DNA of 64,000 nt from Dermabacter hominis NBRC 106157 (GTDB lineage Bacteria; Actinomycetota; Actinomycetes; Actinomycetales; Dermabacteraceae): the NCBI RefSeq assembly GCF_001570785.1, contig NZ_BCSI01000002.1:124001-188000 (forward strand). Reading direction: 5' to 3'. The notes under the pieces are model-generated. The model was not told the origin of the DNA. It did no database searches and was given only the letters and a program-made list of their open reading frames with translations. This document shows positions 26,381 through 36,368 of the stretch, piece after piece. How positions within the stretch are numbered: position 1 is the first letter of the stretch; every line of letters begins with the position of its first letter. The position numbers and the translations under genes are program-made.

Positions 26381-26860
26381 GACGAGCAAAGCTCTGAGCC
26401 CTTCCCACTCGGCCCTCACCGCGCCTGTGGCGGGATTGCTGGAGGCCTCGGTCGGGAGGCTCAAGGAGAGGGCGATCATGGCGGCCGCGCTCAGAACGGC
26501 GAGGAGCGGTCCGAGGATGAAGACGATAATCGCCGTGAGAGCAAAACCGATGCGCCCCGCACCGTCGCACCGCGTGAGTGCCGCGATCGCAAACGGGACC
26601 GCAGTAAGCCCGACGAAGTTCCCAGCTCCGAAGAACACGCCGAACACGAAGAAAAACGCGAAGGCGCGCGAGACGAGTTCGTCGAGCCCGGCCAGCGGGC
26701 TGCTGTCCCCAGGAGACTCGGAGGCGACAGGCACGAGCCACATCGCGCCAGGGGCGAGGAGCGGCCCCAAAACGACACAGACGAGCGCGACCGTCGCAAG
26801 AATGACCCAAACCCTCGCGGGGCTGCGATGGTTGTTGGCTAAAAGCGAGGGCAGGGACAC
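26255..26860 (-). CDS. Four-helix membrane protein, family A, copy 3
   Basis: 201 aa from GTG 26860, with AAGGAG 5 nt upstream. RSPARVWVILATVALVCVVLGPL closely matches the first helix of copy 1 (RAPARVWVLMTSIAAALLVL). A loop of about 30 residues and helices including FGVFFGAGNFVGLTAVPFAI and FGTFAVPLAIDLVRFAVLSF follow. Its 3' end is duplicated at 24323. It is divergent from jetB, leaving 117 bp for both promoters. Function unknown. Confidence 0.75.
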   Translation of the reverse strand: MSLPSLLANNHRSPARVWVILATVALVCVVLGPLLAPGAMWLVPVASESPGDSSPLAGLDELVSRAFAFFFVFGVFFGAGNFVGLTAVPFAIAALTRCDGAGRIGFALTAIIVFILGPLLAVLSAAAMIALSLSLPTEASSNPATGAVRAEWEGLRALLVFGTFAVPLAIDLVRFAVLSFAGVIVYSADPRSDPTGSALAR

Positions 26861-26940
26861 GGCGGCTCCTTACAGTGAGGTGAGCGGACGTAGTCAACCT
26901 ATGAACTCAAACGCAGGTCAGATAGAGGGCGGGTGAAAAT

Positions 26941-26949
26941 TGTGGATAA
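26941..26949 (-). promoter_or_regulatory. Perfect DnaA-box-like 9-mer upstream of jetB
   Basis: The minus strand reads TTATCCACA, the consensus DnaA box, 29 bp before the jetB start and overlapping the position of a possible -35 (TTGTGG at 26940). Only one box is seen here, so it is not an origin; chance occurrence cannot be excluded. Confidence 0.4.
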
Positions 26950-26964
26950 CTCTTGTGCGGCCGG

Positions 26965-26970
26965 TAGGCT
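26965..26970 (+). promoter_or_regulatory. Putative -10 box of jetB (leaderless)
   Basis: TAGGCT 7 nt before GTG 26978 with no ribosome site. TTGTGG at 26940 is a possible -35 at a long 19-nt spacing. It supports separate transcription of jetBC from jetA. Confidence 0.45.
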
Positions 26971-26977
26971 TGAGGGC

Positions 26978-27787
26978 GTGGAAAACGAGAAGGGTCCGCG
27001 CATGCGTGAACACGAGGAAACCGCCGCCGACGGTCGCACTGCTCCGGCGGCAACGCCGAGCACTGACCGCGACGAATGGGCGCTCGCAAGCGACGACGAA
27101 GACCTCACCTACGCCGGCTCCACCGGGGGAGCGCTCGTCGAGGACTCCCGCCGCGTTCTCGTTGCCCTGCTTCAAGGGCCCTACCTGGACGGTCGACGCG
27201 ACCCCCAGCGCTACGGCCAGCTCCTTCGCGATCGCGCGCAGATCGAGAACCGCCTCGCCGACATGTTCCTGGAACTTGTTCTCGACGATGACGCGCAGGT
27301 CGCATTCGTGCGCCAGAGCGAGGACGACCCCGATGCCCCAAAGCTTCTGCGCCGTCTCACAGGCCTCAACCGGCTCGACACCGTGCTCCTCCTCGTCCTG
27401 CGCCAGCACTTGCTCACGCAGTCCTCGCGCGGGCAGCGCGCGGTGGTGAGTGAGATGGAGCTCGTCTCGACCCTTTCGACATACCGCCGCACCGATTCCA
27501 CGGACGAGGCCGGCTTTACGAAAGACATCCGTAGCTCGATCGCGAAGCTTCAACGCGCCGGCCTGCTCGAGGAACAGGGAGACAGCTACGAAGTCTCGCC
27601 CGTCCTCAAGCTCATGATTACTCCGGACACCGCGCGCGAGTTCACCGACCTCTATATGCGCGCTGGTGACGACGTGGGCGGCGCCGCCGATGCCCTTGAT
27701 CGCGAGGCAAAAGACGACACCTTGGGGGAGGCCGACGCCCGCCCCGATGACACGAGCGTCGCATCCGAAAGCGAGGCCACCGCATGA
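26978..27787 (+). CDS. jetB: JetB / MksE subunit (DUF4194)
   Basis: DUF4194 protein, the MukE-like tandem winged-helix partner that binds the kleisin JetA and DNA in Wadjet/Mks complexes. 269 aa from GTG 26978. The conserved core runs from SRRVLVALLQGPYLDGRRDP through LNRLDTVLLLVLRQHLLTQS to KLQRAGLLEEQGDSYEVSPV. Low-complexity, acidic tails of about 40-50 residues lie on both ends. The jetC ATG overlaps its stop (ATGA), so the two subunits are translationally coupled. Confidence 0.85.
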   Translation: MENEKGPRMREHEETAADGRTAPAATPSTDRDEWALASDDEDLTYAGSTGGALVEDSRRVLVALLQGPYLDGRRDPQRYGQLLRDRAQIENRLADMFLELVLDDDAQVAFVRQSEDDPDAPKLLRRLTGLNRLDTVLLLVLRQHLLTQSSRGQRAVVSEMELVSTLSTYRRTDSTDEAGFTKDIRSSIAKLQRAGLLEEQGDSYEVSPVLKLMITPDTAREFTDLYMRAGDDVGGAADALDREAKDDTLGEADARPDDTSVASESEATA

Positions 27788-30700
27788 AAGCCCAGGACGT
27801 CTTCGACGGGATGGATGACCCCTCGCTTGAGCCGGCAGGCGTCGGCCCCGGTGCCGCGCACAAGCCCGCTACCGACCCCGAGCACCCGCATCCGGGCCAG
27901 TGGCGTCTCAATCACGTGCAGCTCAGCAACTGGGGCACGTTCCACGGGACACACGACCTCGCGATCAGCTCGAAGGGCTTCTTCCTGACGGGCGGTCCCG
28001 GTACGGGCAAGTCCACGCTCCTGGACGCCGTGAGCGCGCTCCTCACGCCACCGCGTGCGCTGCACTTCAACGCGGCGGCGTCCGACGCCGGGCCCCGCCA
28101 AACAAAGAACCGACGGACTGTCGCAAGCTACGTTCGCGGCGCGTGGGCCATGCATTACGACGCCGCCACCGGTGAGTTCAGCCAGGAAGTGCTGCGCGAC
28201 AAGACCACCCTCAGTGTGGTGACGCTCCGTTACGGCAACGGTCAAGGGGACACCCTCCAGCTCAGCCGCATGTTCCTCCTCCAGGCAGGCCACACGTCGG
28301 ACTCGGACGTCAAGAGCCTCTACGTGATTTCGTCGAAGCCGTACGACGTTTCTGACCTGCGCCCGTTCGTGGGCACCACGATCGAGGGCCGCGAGCTCGA
28401 GAAGACCCTCGAGGGCACCGAGACTTTCCGCCAGTTCCGCGAGTACCGCGCGCGCTTCTCGCAGATCCTCGGCATTCCCGACGAGAAAGCGCTGGGGCTC
28501 CTGCACAAGATCCAGTCCGCGAAGGAACTTGGCGACGTCAACGCCCTGCTGCGTGACTACATGCTCGACGAGCCACGCACATTCGACCTCGCCGATCAGG
28601 CCCTCGCGAACTTCCAGAACCTCTCCGAGGTGTACGACGCCCTCGTGACGGCCCGCAAGCAGCGTGACACCCTGCTGGTGTTGAGGGAGGCCGACGCCAC
28701 CTGGCGCGAGGCTCGTTCCCGCGGCAGCGAGTTGGTGGACCGCCGCAATGACATCGACACCTTCTCCGCGCGTCACCTCGTATCCCTGCTCGCCGCAGAG
28801 AAGGAACGCCTCGTGCGAGACCAGGATCGCCTGCGCGCGCAACGAAACCGCCTCTCCCAGGACGTATCCGAGGCTCGCGAGGACCTCGCGCAGCTCAAGG
28901 AACAGCGCAAGAACGCCGGTGGCGGCGAGATTGACGACTGGAAGAAGCAGATCGCGGGCCTCGAGGTGGAGCGCGAGCGCCGGCGCGAGCGCGCTACGGA
29001 GTTCTCGGGCCAGCTGGCCCTCCTCGATCTCGGCACGCCCTCCAACGAAGAGACATTCCTGAGCATCCAGCGCGACGTCCAGGGCCTGCGGAGCGCGCTC
29101 GAGGAGGCGGAGAAGAACGAAGCGCAGGTGCAATGGGAGGCCGAGGCGAAGGTTCGCGAGTGGGCCCGCACCCTTGAGGACACCCGCCAGGAGGTCGCCT
29201 CGCTCACCTCGCGCGCCTCGAACCTTCATTCCGATGACGTGGCGCTGCGCGACCTTCTCGCCGAGCGCACGGGAGTGTCTCCGAGCGATCTCCCCTTCGC
29301 CGCTGAGCTCCTCCAGGTGCGTCAGGGTGATCAAGAGTGGACGGCCGCCGCGGAGCAGGCGCTGCGAGGCCTCGCGCGCTCGATCCTCGTCCCGGATCGC
29401 ATCTACCGCACCTTTGCTCGTGAGATCGACGGTATGAAGCTCCGCCGCCGCGTGAGCTACAACCGCATCAACACGAACATCAAGACCGCCCCCAAGAAGC
29501 TCGACCCCCGCGCCCTCGGCACGAAGATCGAGATCAAGGACGGCGAGTTCCACGCCTGGCTCTCCGCCGAGATCTCGAGCCGCATGGACTACCTGTGCGC
29601 CGAGAGCCTCGAGGAGTTCACGAAGTACCCCCGCGCGGTTCTGCGAAGCGGCCAGATCAAGCACTCGGCTACGCGGCACGAGAAGAACGCCGACAGGCAG
29701 ATCAACGACCGCTCCAACTGGGTGCTCGGTTTCGATAACCGCGCGAAGCGCGCCGTCTTCGAGCAGGAGCGCACCCGCGCGGAGCAGGCCCTCTTTGAGG
29801 CCCAGGCGCGCCGCCGCGACCTCGAGAAGGAAGCGACCCAGCGCCGCCACAAGCTCTTCGCGCTCCAGGCGATCCAGGCCGTGACGTGGGATGACGTGGA
29901 CGCCGCGAGCGTGGCGAGGCGCATCGCGAACCTGCAGGACATGGTGCGCGCCGCCGAGGACGGTTCGAGCGCCCTCACCCAGATTGCCCGCCAGATCGAC
30001 CAGGTGGAGATGTCGATCAACGAGAGCGACGAGGAACTGCTCGAGGTAGTGGGTCAGCTCGGCCGCGTCAACGAGCAGCTCGATCAGATCAGTGAACGCC
30101 ACCTCCAGGCCGAGGCGCAAATCGAGAACCGCACCCTCTCGGAAGAGACGGTGGCCGACCTCGGGGCACGCTTCCGTGCGATCGCCCCGAACCTCCTCCT
30201 GAGCAACATCGACCAGGTCACGAAGGACGCCTCCGCGACCCTCGATGCGGAGCTCATGACGCTCCAGAAGCAGACCTCGCGCGCCGAAGAGGACATGCGC
30301 ACCGCCATGCGCGAGTTCTCCCGCCAGTGGCCCGCCGACGGCGCGGACGTGGACACCTCTCTCGAGGCAGCTCCCGAATACCTCGCCATCCTCACGCGGA
30401 TCGAGCAGGAGAAGCTCCCGGATGTTGAGGATCGCTTCTTCGACTTCTTCACGGGCAACACCCTCGGTGACGTGCAGGCCCTCGCCACGGCGATCGCTCG
30501 CGAGCCCGCCCAGATCAAGAAGCGTCTTGCGAAGATCAACGAGCTCCTCGCCCAGGTGGAGTTCCACCAGGGCCGCTTCCTCCAGCTCTCCATGCGGCCC
30601 GTGCACCTCGCCGCGCTCGACGAGTTCAAGCAGGCCCTGGGCCAGGCCGTGAACTCGACGCTCGAAAACGACCTCACGCTAGACCGTGACATGGCAGAGG

Positions 30701-31182
30701 AGCGCTTCCTCGCCCTGCAGTACCTCATGGGCATCATCACGAAGGCCCGCACGAACGACGACCTCGCCTCGCGCGCGATCCTCGACGTGCGCCGCCACGT
30801 TCGCTTCCACGCGGAAGAGGTCAATACCGAGGGCGAGGTTGTGCACGCCCACCAGTCCGGCGGCCCCCTGTCGGGTGGCCAGAACGAACGCCTGACGACG
30901 TTCTGTCTCGCCGCGGCACTGCGCTACCAGCTCGCCGGGACCGGCGTGGATGTGCCCAGGTACGCGCCCATCATCATCGACGAGGCGTTCAGCAAGGGTG
31001 CGGGCAAGTTCATTACCGCCGCTATGGAATCCTTCCGCCACTTCGGTTTCCAGGTGGTCCTCGCGAATCCTGGAAAGAATCCGCAGGCGCTCGCGCCGTT
31101 CATCGGCGGCGTAGGCGTCGTCTCGATCCGCGAGGACCGCTATTCCTCCGTGAGCCTGATCGATTTCATTCCGGCTGCGTAG
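27784..31182 (+). CDS. jetC: JetC / MksB SMC-like ATPase
   Basis: 1132-aa SMC-family motor of a Wadjet/MksBEF complex; it would extrude DNA loops. Walker A is GGPGTGKS at residues 70-77. Long coiled-coil arms occupy about 300-460 and 660-900. A hinge-like domain lies in between (about 490-640, containing [12 protein letters not shown]). The ABC signature [11 protein letters not shown] is near 1028 and Walker [12 protein letters not shown] near 1062. SbcC/RecN are excluded by the DUF4194 and DUF3375 partners. No jetD follows: the next gene is convergent and overlaps the 3' end by 17 bp. Confidence 0.9.
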   Translation: MKAQDVFDGMDDPSLEPAGVGPGAAHKPATDPEHPHPGQWRLNHVQLSNWGTFHGTHDLAISSKGFFLTGGPGTGKSTLLDAVSALLTPPRALHFNAAASDAGPRQTKNRRTVASYVRGAWAMHYDAATGEFSQEVLRDKTTLSVVTLRYGNGQGDTLQLSRMFLLQAGHTSDSDVKSLYVISSKPYDVSDLRPFVGTTIEGRELEKTLEGTETFRQFREYRARFSQILGIPDEKALGLLHKIQSAKELGDVNALLRDYMLDEPRTFDLADQALANFQNLSEVYDALVTARKQRDTLLVLREADATWREARSRGSELVDRRNDIDTFSARHLVSLLAAEKERLVRDQDRLRAQRNRLSQDVSEAREDLAQLKEQRKNAGGGEIDDWKKQIAGLEVERERRRERATEFSGQLALLDLGTPSNEETFLSIQRDVQGLRSALEEAEKNEAQVQWEAEAKVREWARTLEDTRQEVASLTSRASNLHSDDVALRDLLAERTGVSPSDLPFAAELLQVRQGDQEWTAAAEQALRGLARSILVPDRIYRTFAREIDGMKLRRRVSYNRINTNIKTAPKKLDPRALGTKIEIKDGEFHAWLSAEISSRMDYLCAESLEEFTKYPRAVLRSGQIKHSATRHEKNADRQINDRSNWVLGFDNRAKRAVFEQERTRAEQALFEAQARRRDLEKEATQRRHKLFALQAIQAVTWDDVDAASVARRIANLQDMVRAAEDGSSALTQIARQIDQVEMSINESDEELLEVVGQLGRVNEQLDQISERHLQAEAQIENRTLSEETVADLGARFRAIAPNLLLSNIDQVTKDASATLDAELMTLQKQTSRAEEDMRTAMREFSRQWPADGADVDTSLEAAPEYLAILTRIEQEKLPDVEDRFFDFFTGNTLGDVQALATAIAREPAQIKKRLAKINELLAQVEFHQGRFLQLSMRPVHLAALDEFKQALGQAVNSTLENDLTLDRDMAEERFLALQYLMGIITKARTNDDLASRAILDVRRHVRFHAEEVNTEGEVVHAHQSGGPLSGGQNERLTTFCLAAALRYQLAGTGVDVPRYAPIIIDEAFSKGAGKFITAAMESFRHFGFQVVLANPGKNPQALAPFIGGVGVVSIREDRYSSVSLIDFIPAA

Positions 31183-32569
31183 CGCTTGCGGTGAGCTCCT
31201 CGAGGGCACCGAGGGGGATCGTGAGCCACTCCGGTCGGTTTTGCGATTCGTACACGGCCTCGTAGGCGGCCTTGTCGAGCTCGAACACGCGCAAGAGAAC
31301 GCGCAGATCCTCCGGGTCGCCCTCACCCCCGCGCGCGGAACGCTCGGCGAGATACGCCTCGAGGAAGGCCTCCCGCGCCTCGCGTGCCCATGCGCGTGCA
31401 TCGATGCCCTCATTCAGTTCAACGTAGGCCGCTGCGTAGTCGATGCTGCGCAGGATCCCCGCGACGTCCCGGCAGGGAGAATCGACCTTCACGCGCTCCG
31501 CCATGGGGCGCAGCGGTTCGCCCTCGAAGTCGAGAAACACCCAACCCTCGCTCGGTGAATTGAGGACTTGCCCGAGATGGAGATCGCCGTGGATTCGTTG
31601 GAACGGCGGCCACGAGATCCTCAAGGCCCGCATGTAGAGAGCGTTTGCGGCGTCGGTGAATTCCTCGAGTGCCGGGAGCGTCTCGGCGTGGTGTGCGAAA
31701 CGACGCTTCATCGACTCGAGGGTGAGCGCGAGCGTATTGGTGCTCACGCGATCGGTGGGCAGGACGCGCGCGAGATCCGTGTGGATCTGTGCGAGGGCGG
31801 TGCCTAGGTCCGACGCCTGCTCGGAAAAATCGATGCCTTGGGCGGCAGCGATGAGGGCTTCGCGCCAGGCATCTTGCACATCCGGAAGGAATCGGTTGAG
31901 CAAGGCGACGTCGGAGCTGCCCAGAGCGTCGACACCGCGCACGTACCCGAAGAACTGCGGGATCTGCGTGCTGCCCTCGGATTGGAGTGCCTCTTGAAGT
32001 TCGGCGTCGGGGTTTGTGCCGTCATGGAGATGGCGGAAAAGCTTGAGGATGTACTCGCGGCCGCTTTCGGTATGAATGATGAGGGACGTGTTCGACTGCT
32101 CGCCCACGAACCTCTCGGTTGCCGTGATCGCCTTGAGATCATCCTGTACACGCTGGGCGGTTTCAGCGATCAGCATGGGTTCAAGCGAAAGCCCCTCGCC
32201 CGATGCTCCCTCGAAGAGGGCGCGCGCGAGAAGCGCGCGAGCGCGGTCAATCCCGGTGGCGTCATACACGTTGTACTGCCCCGCTGGAGTGTCGACCTGC
32301 GTGATGAGACTGTCGAGTTCACCATCGTCGACCCGGCCGTCCTTGTTCCAGGCCACGGGCAAAGCAAAGCGCACGCCATCACCGGCACCGAGAGCGACAA
32401 ACGACACCACGAGGTGATCATCCTCGGCAAGACGAGTCCAGCCGGCAATCTGCAGCTTGGGAGCGGCACCGTACGCACCGCTGTACCAGCGCTGTCCCAT
32501 GATGAAACGCGAGGCGTCCTCGAGGAACTTTTCGCGGCGAAAGTGATCGGAAAACACGATGCTGAGCAT
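31166..32569 (-). CDS. Maltokinase-like aminoglycoside-phosphotransferase-fold kinase
   Basis: Similar to Mak1/Pep2 maltokinases, which phosphorylate maltose to maltose-1-phosphate with ATP for GlgE glycogen/glucan synthesis. 467 aa, the usual size. The N-terminal cap includes [10 protein letters not shown]. The kinase core has [11 protein letters not shown] near residue 327, with the catalytic Asp, and then [20 protein letters not shown] with the metal-binding Asp. [17 protein letters not shown] follows, typical of the family. treS or glgE is not adjacent, so the substrate is assumed from similarity only. Confidence 0.85.
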   Translation of the reverse strand: MLSIVFSDHFRREKFLEDASRFIMGQRWYSGAYGAAPKLQIAGWTRLAEDDHLVVSFVALGAGDGVRFALPVAWNKDGRVDDGELDSLITQVDTPAGQYNVYDATGIDRARALLARALFEGASGEGLSLEPMLIAETAQRVQDDLKAITATERFVGEQSNTSLIIHTESGREYILKLFRHLHDGTNPDAELQEALQSEGSTQIPQFFGYVRGVDALGSSDVALLNRFLPDVQDAWREALIAAAQGIDFSEQASDLGTALAQIHTDLARVLPTDRVSTNTLALTLESMKRRFAHHAETLPALEEFTDAANALYMRALRISWPPFQRIHGDLHLGQVLNSPSEGWVFLDFEGEPLRPMAERVKVDSPCRDVAGILRSIDYAAAYVELNEGIDARAWAREAREAFLEAYLAERSARGGEGDPEDLRVLLRVFELDKAAYEAVYESQNRPEWLTIPLGALEELTASATQPE

Positions 32570-32602
32570 GGGACTCCCTACGCTGGGATACTTGGGCCCT
32601 CT

Positions 32603-32608
32603 TAGACT
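32603..32608 (+). promoter_or_regulatory. Candidate -10 box of the surface protein gene
   Basis: TAGACT on the plus strand, 54 nt before the start at 32663, which has its own AAGGAG. A second TANNNT, TAGTGT at 32620, is an alternative. No clear -35. Confidence 0.3.
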
Positions 32609-32662
32609 AACGCCGCTGGTAGTGTGGCGGGTGAATTCGAGGCATTCGTGGGAAGGAGAATC

Positions 32663-34645
32663 GTGCGAAAGGAGTCGATTCTCCGCCGCACCCTGGCGCG
32701 CACCGCAGCGTGCGCGCTCGTGCTTGCGGCAACCGTCGGACCAGCCCTAGCTCCCGTGCCCCACGCCCCTGGCGCCGCATCCCTCATTCCCGCGGCGCAC
32801 GCAGTCGGCGAAGACGGCCCCTTTACGCTCCCCACGAATCCGAACGCGCTTACGCAAGAAGCGACGCTCGGCGATGAAGGAATTTTCGACCTTTTCCTGA
32901 TGGTGTCCTCGGACGACCTCGCGACTCTCGACAGCGACTCGATGAGGCTCCTTGGGACGGCCGACTCTCGTGAAGCAAAGCCCACGCGCGGAGGTAAGAA
33001 GCTCTCCGTCGAAGGGGTAGGGGACTGGACGATTCAGGACACGCGAGTGAGGTTTACGCCGGCGAACCCCAAAGCAGGTGGGTCCCATAGCGTGCAGTTC
33101 TCGGTGCGCTCGAAGGCAGGTTATGAATCCGCTCCCGTGACTCTCACCGTCACCTACCCGGGAATTTCAAACGTGAGCACACGAGCCTCTGAGGGAAAGA
33201 AAGTCACGATCCCTCTTTCGCTTGAAGGCACGCAAGTCAAACCCTCCTCTCTCGGGTTCTCGCTCGAAGGGCTCCCCGCGGGGAGCACGCTCGTGGACGG
33301 TGGCGCGCGGCTCATCGTCCCCGACGAGGGAACGTGGCTCCTCACAACCGACGGCCAGCCGAGTGTCACCTTTACTCCTCGACGCGAAAGGCTCGGCGCA
33401 CAACCGCGGCCCGTCACCGTCGAGGGGACAGACATGAAGGGCAACTCGATCGCCCCGGGCACGGTGACCGTGAATACGCCTTCGATCAGGGACATCACGC
33501 GCGCAGCGGGCTACGGCCAACCGGTCGTTTTCGAACTCGCGAGCGCCACGTCACACGTGGATCCTGCGACGCTTCAATTAGCCCCCTTCGGTGGCGAAAC
33601 CTCCTACTACACTTCCGGTGACGGTCTTTCGGTGACCGTTGCCGACCAGGGCACGTGGGTTCTGAACCGAGCAGCACAAACGCTCACCTTCACGCCCTTG
33701 AGTGACCGGGTGCGAGACGTGACGCCAATGGGAGTGACGGCAGCTGACAGCGAAGGCAACACATCCTCGGTTGCCCCCATGAACGTGGGCTACCCCCAAG
33801 TGGGTGCGCGCTACACGGCCGTGAAGTGGGGGCAGGCTGCAATGTTCACCCCGCTCGACGGTTCCCTCAACGTCCAGCCCTCAACATTCGCCTTCAGCGA
33901 CCACGACATGCCCGCGGGAACGAGCTTTTCCGGTGATCGGAAGACCATGCGAGTACCGAACGAGGGAGTGTGGGCATTCGATGCAAACGCGCGCACAGTG
34001 ACGTTCACCCCCGACAGCTCGCTACGCGACTCGCCGCATGTCGCCACCTTTACGATCGACAGCGCTCTCGCTTCCAACACGACGAGCGGAACTCTCCACG
34101 CGCAATACGCGAGCGCGGTTTCCACGGCACGCGACGACGAAGCCCTCTCCAACAGCCGAGTCAACTCAGTGACCATCGACGTCCTCGGGAACGACACCCC
34201 CGCGAGCCCCGGCCAAGGGTTCGATTCCGAGACGCTCGTGCTCCACAGCGCGAGCGCGACCAACATCCAAGAACTCGTCGCAGGCTCAGGGCGCCGCCTT
34301 GAAATCCCCGAAGAAGGCGTATTCGAGGTGACGAGCGCGGGCGGTGTGCGCTTTACGCCCGCCGCCACATTCGTGGGGCGAACAACCCCCATCGAGTACA
34401 CGGTCGAGGACGCTTCCGGGCTGCGCACGAGCGCTCACATCGTGGTCGACGTTGAACCTCTCGTCCCCGGGTCCAGCTCCGACCGGCGCGAAGCCGGACT
34501 CAGCGCGATCTTCGGGCGCCTCATGCCCTCCTCGAGTGCGACCTTTGCAGTCTTCGCGACGAGCACGGCGCTCCTGATCTTCACGGGAATCGTGTCCCTG
34601 TGGGTCGGCGCGCAGATGCGCCACGACCGTAAAGGCGACCGCTAG
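32663..34645 (+). CDS. Secreted CshA-type repeat surface protein with C-terminal membrane anchor
   Basis: 660 aa from GTG 32663 (AAGGAG 4 nt upstream). An N-terminal signal peptide ([20 protein letters not shown], likely cut after AHA) leads to a purely extracellular chain. At least five CshA-fibril-like repeats of about 100 residues follow, each with a core such as [12 protein letters not shown] then VTFTP. A single C-terminal helix ([20 protein letters not shown]) with a basic tail anchors it. There is no LPXTG motif. CshA repeats form adhesive fibrils in streptococci and actinobacteria; adhesion is inferred. Confidence 0.82.
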   Translation: MRKESILRRTLARTAACALVLAATVGPALAPVPHAPGAASLIPAAHAVGEDGPFTLPTNPNALTQEATLGDEGIFDLFLMVSSDDLATLDSDSMRLLGTADSREAKPTRGGKKLSVEGVGDWTIQDTRVRFTPANPKAGGSHSVQFSVRSKAGYESAPVTLTVTYPGISNVSTRASEGKKVTIPLSLEGTQVKPSSLGFSLEGLPAGSTLVDGGARLIVPDEGTWLLTTDGQPSVTFTPRRERLGAQPRPVTVEGTDMKGNSIAPGTVTVNTPSIRDITRAAGYGQPVVFELASATSHVDPATLQLAPFGGETSYYTSGDGLSVTVADQGTWVLNRAAQTLTFTPLSDRVRDVTPMGVTAADSEGNTSSVAPMNVGYPQVGARYTAVKWGQAAMFTPLDGSLNVQPSTFAFSDHDMPAGTSFSGDRKTMRVPNEGVWAFDANARTVTFTPDSSLRDSPHVATFTIDSALASNTTSGTLHAQYASAVSTARDDEALSNSRVNSVTIDVLGNDTPASPGQGFDSETLVLHSASATNIQELVAGSGRRLEIPEEGVFEVTSAGGVRFTPAATFVGRTTPIEYTVEDASGLRTSAHIVVDVEPLVPGSSSDRREAGLSAIFGRLMPSSSATFAVFATSTALLIFTGIVSLWVGAQMRHDRKGDR

Positions 34646-34651
34646 AACCCC

Positions 34652-36142
34652 TCAGTCGAGGATCTTGCGGGACTCGACGCCGAGATGCGCAAGCAGAGGC
34701 TCGTGCGCGCGAATCCGCTCGCGGAGCTCCTCCACCTCGATCGACGATCCCCACGCGTGCTGTGCGATCGCCACGAGACGAGGAAAGAGCATGTACTCGA
34801 GGTGGCGAGCAGTCGGAATGTACTGGCCGAATGCCGTTGCCTCGATGCCGAGCACGAGTGCTTCGTGCTCCTTTTTCAGTCGCTTGGGGAGGGGCTCTGC
34901 TTTGAGGACGTCCTCGAGGCTCAACTCGGGACGCGCGCCCACGGGCTCGTTCCGGCCCTGCACGCGGTCAAGGCCGAGAATCGATTCGGGCGCTGCAACC
35001 GTCTGAAAGCCGCGCGAAGCCGCAGATTTGACGCCCTTCGAGTCGCCTCCTGCAAGCACAATCGCGTCGTCGGGAATTCGTACGAGCCTCGACGAATCCC
35101 ATACCGCGAGGCGCTTGCCCTTATCGCGTAGTACCTCGCCCGCGAACGTCATAAAGCGGCCAAGGATCTCGCTTTCGCGCGAATAGCCCCACTCCTCCCG
35201 GCGCGTGCGCGCCTCGGCAGAGTGCTCCCACTCCGTCAGCGGGGCATCCTCGCCACCGACGTGTACGAATGGGGAATCAAAAATATCGGCGACCTGCTCG
35301 AGTACGTCACGCACAAACTGGAAGGCCGCTTCCGATGTGCCAAGCACGTGGTCGCTCACGCCCCACGTCTCGCGCACGAGCAGCTGGCGTTCAGGGTAGT
35401 TCCCGAGAGATGGGTACGCGGCGATCGCCGCTTGGGCGTGACCCGGAAGATTCACGCCCGGCACGACGGTCACGCCTCGCGAACGCGCGTACTGCACAAG
35501 CTCACGCAGTTCCTCCTGCGTGTAGAAACCGCCGTGGCGATCCTCCGCGAATGTGTCCTCACCCTCGAACGTCGGGGTTCCCTCGACAGTGCGCTCGCGC
35601 CATGCGCCAACTTCGGTGAGCCGCGGGTATCCACTCACCTCGAAGCGCCAGCCCTGATCGTCGGTGAGATTCATATGCAGGATGTTGAACCGGTACACGG
35701 CCATCACCGTGATGAGCCGCTTGAGATCCTCAACGGGCAGGAAGTGCCGGGCTGGATCAACGAGCAGGCCGCGCCATGCGAACGCAGGAGAATCACTCAG
35801 GGTAAGCGCGGGGATGCGGTAGGTCGCTTCCGACGGTTGCTCGTGACCCACCGTTGCCGCTGCGGCGAGTTGGGACCGCACTGCCGAAAGGTGGACGATC
35901 TGCGCGAACGCATTGCGACCATCGGCGAGCGCCGCCTCGCTACCGGCAGTAATCGATGCGCCGTTCTTGTGGATCGCGATCGAGAAATCGGTGCGCGGCA
36001 GGTCCTTATTTACGCCGACCGTGACCTCGCCGAAGGGGTCTGACGTCAGCCAGTCCCCGGCTGGAGAATCCCCCCAGCGCACCGACACCGGCTCGGGGAT
36101 GAGGGGGAGGGGAGCGGTATTGAGCTCAGATTGCGTGGACAT
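34652..36142 (-). CDS. GH20-family protein with altered active site
   Basis: 496 aa from ATG 36142 (CAGGAG upstream). It has the beta-N-acetylhexosaminidase layout: an N-terminal GH20b-like domain and a TIM barrel with FAWRGLLVDPARHFLPVED and MNLTDDQGWRFEVSGYP. The key catalytic places differ. HVGGED stands where GH20 enzymes have HxGGDE, VPGVNLPGH where PEIDxPGH is usual, and EATAFGQY where LWTE-type Trp-Glu is expected. The end FPRLVAIAQHAW lacks the usual AE. No signal peptide, so cytoplasmic. Either a different specificity or a non-catalytic relative. Confidence 0.85.
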   Translation of the reverse strand: MSTQSELNTAPLPLIPEPVSVRWGDSPAGDWLTSDPFGEVTVGVNKDLPRTDFSIAIHKNGASITAGSEAALADGRNAFAQIVHLSAVRSQLAAAATVGHEQPSEATYRIPALTLSDSPAFAWRGLLVDPARHFLPVEDLKRLITVMAVYRFNILHMNLTDDQGWRFEVSGYPRLTEVGAWRERTVEGTPTFEGEDTFAEDRHGGFYTQEELRELVQYARSRGVTVVPGVNLPGHAQAAIAAYPSLGNYPERQLLVRETWGVSDHVLGTSEAAFQFVRDVLEQVADIFDSPFVHVGGEDAPLTEWEHSAEARTRREEWGYSRESEILGRFMTFAGEVLRDKGKRLAVWDSSRLVRIPDDAIVLAGGDSKGVKSAASRGFQTVAAPESILGLDRVQGRNEPVGARPELSLEDVLKAEPLPKRLKKEHEALVLGIEATAFGQYIPTARHLEYMLFPRLVAIAQHAWGSSIEVEELRERIRAHEPLLAHLGVESRKILD

Positions 36143-36368
36143 GGCACTCCTGGGGTAAATCGGCGGCCTTGCGCGATGTTGCACAAAGATACAGTTCAAC
36201 CCTGTCACGCGGGGATAGGTGCACGCTGGAAAAGGGATGGCCGATGCCTACCGGGAGGTGTCGGACAGAAAAACGGGCAGCCCCGAGGGGCTGCCCGCAT
36301 GAACTGATCGGTGTGGCCTCGATCCTCTTCCCACGACGCAGAGCGTCAGGATCGAACCCCTCTCCCGA
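36143..36368. other. Intergenic region between GH20 and NlpC genes
   Basis: Contains the GH20 upstream region and a strong terminator hairpin for the NlpC gene. No ORF. Confidence 0.5.
36264..36297 (-). terminator. Rho-independent terminator of the NlpC/P60 gene
   Basis: An 11-bp perfect stem (CGGGCAGCCCC paired with GGGGCTGCCCG, two-base loop, 36274-36297), followed on the minus strand by TTTTTCTGT. It lies about 70 bp after the NlpC stop. Confidence 0.85.

Noticed and set aside
23071-26860. Insertion sequence or prophage fragment
   Set aside because: No transposase, integrase, terminal inverted repeats or target duplication found; the direct repeat is a gene fragment.
26941-26949. Replication origin
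   Set aside because: One DnaA box only, no dnaA/dnaN genes and no AT-rich unwinding region.
27652-30606. Very long open frame antisense to jetC
   Set aside because: Open because of GC-rich codon bias; the sense frame has Walker motifs, coiled coils and partners, and the antisense product has no family features.
27784-31182. SbcC or RecN repair ATPase
   Set aside because: Coupled DUF4194 partner and nearby DUF3375 identify the Wadjet/Mks family instead; no SbcD nuclease beside it.
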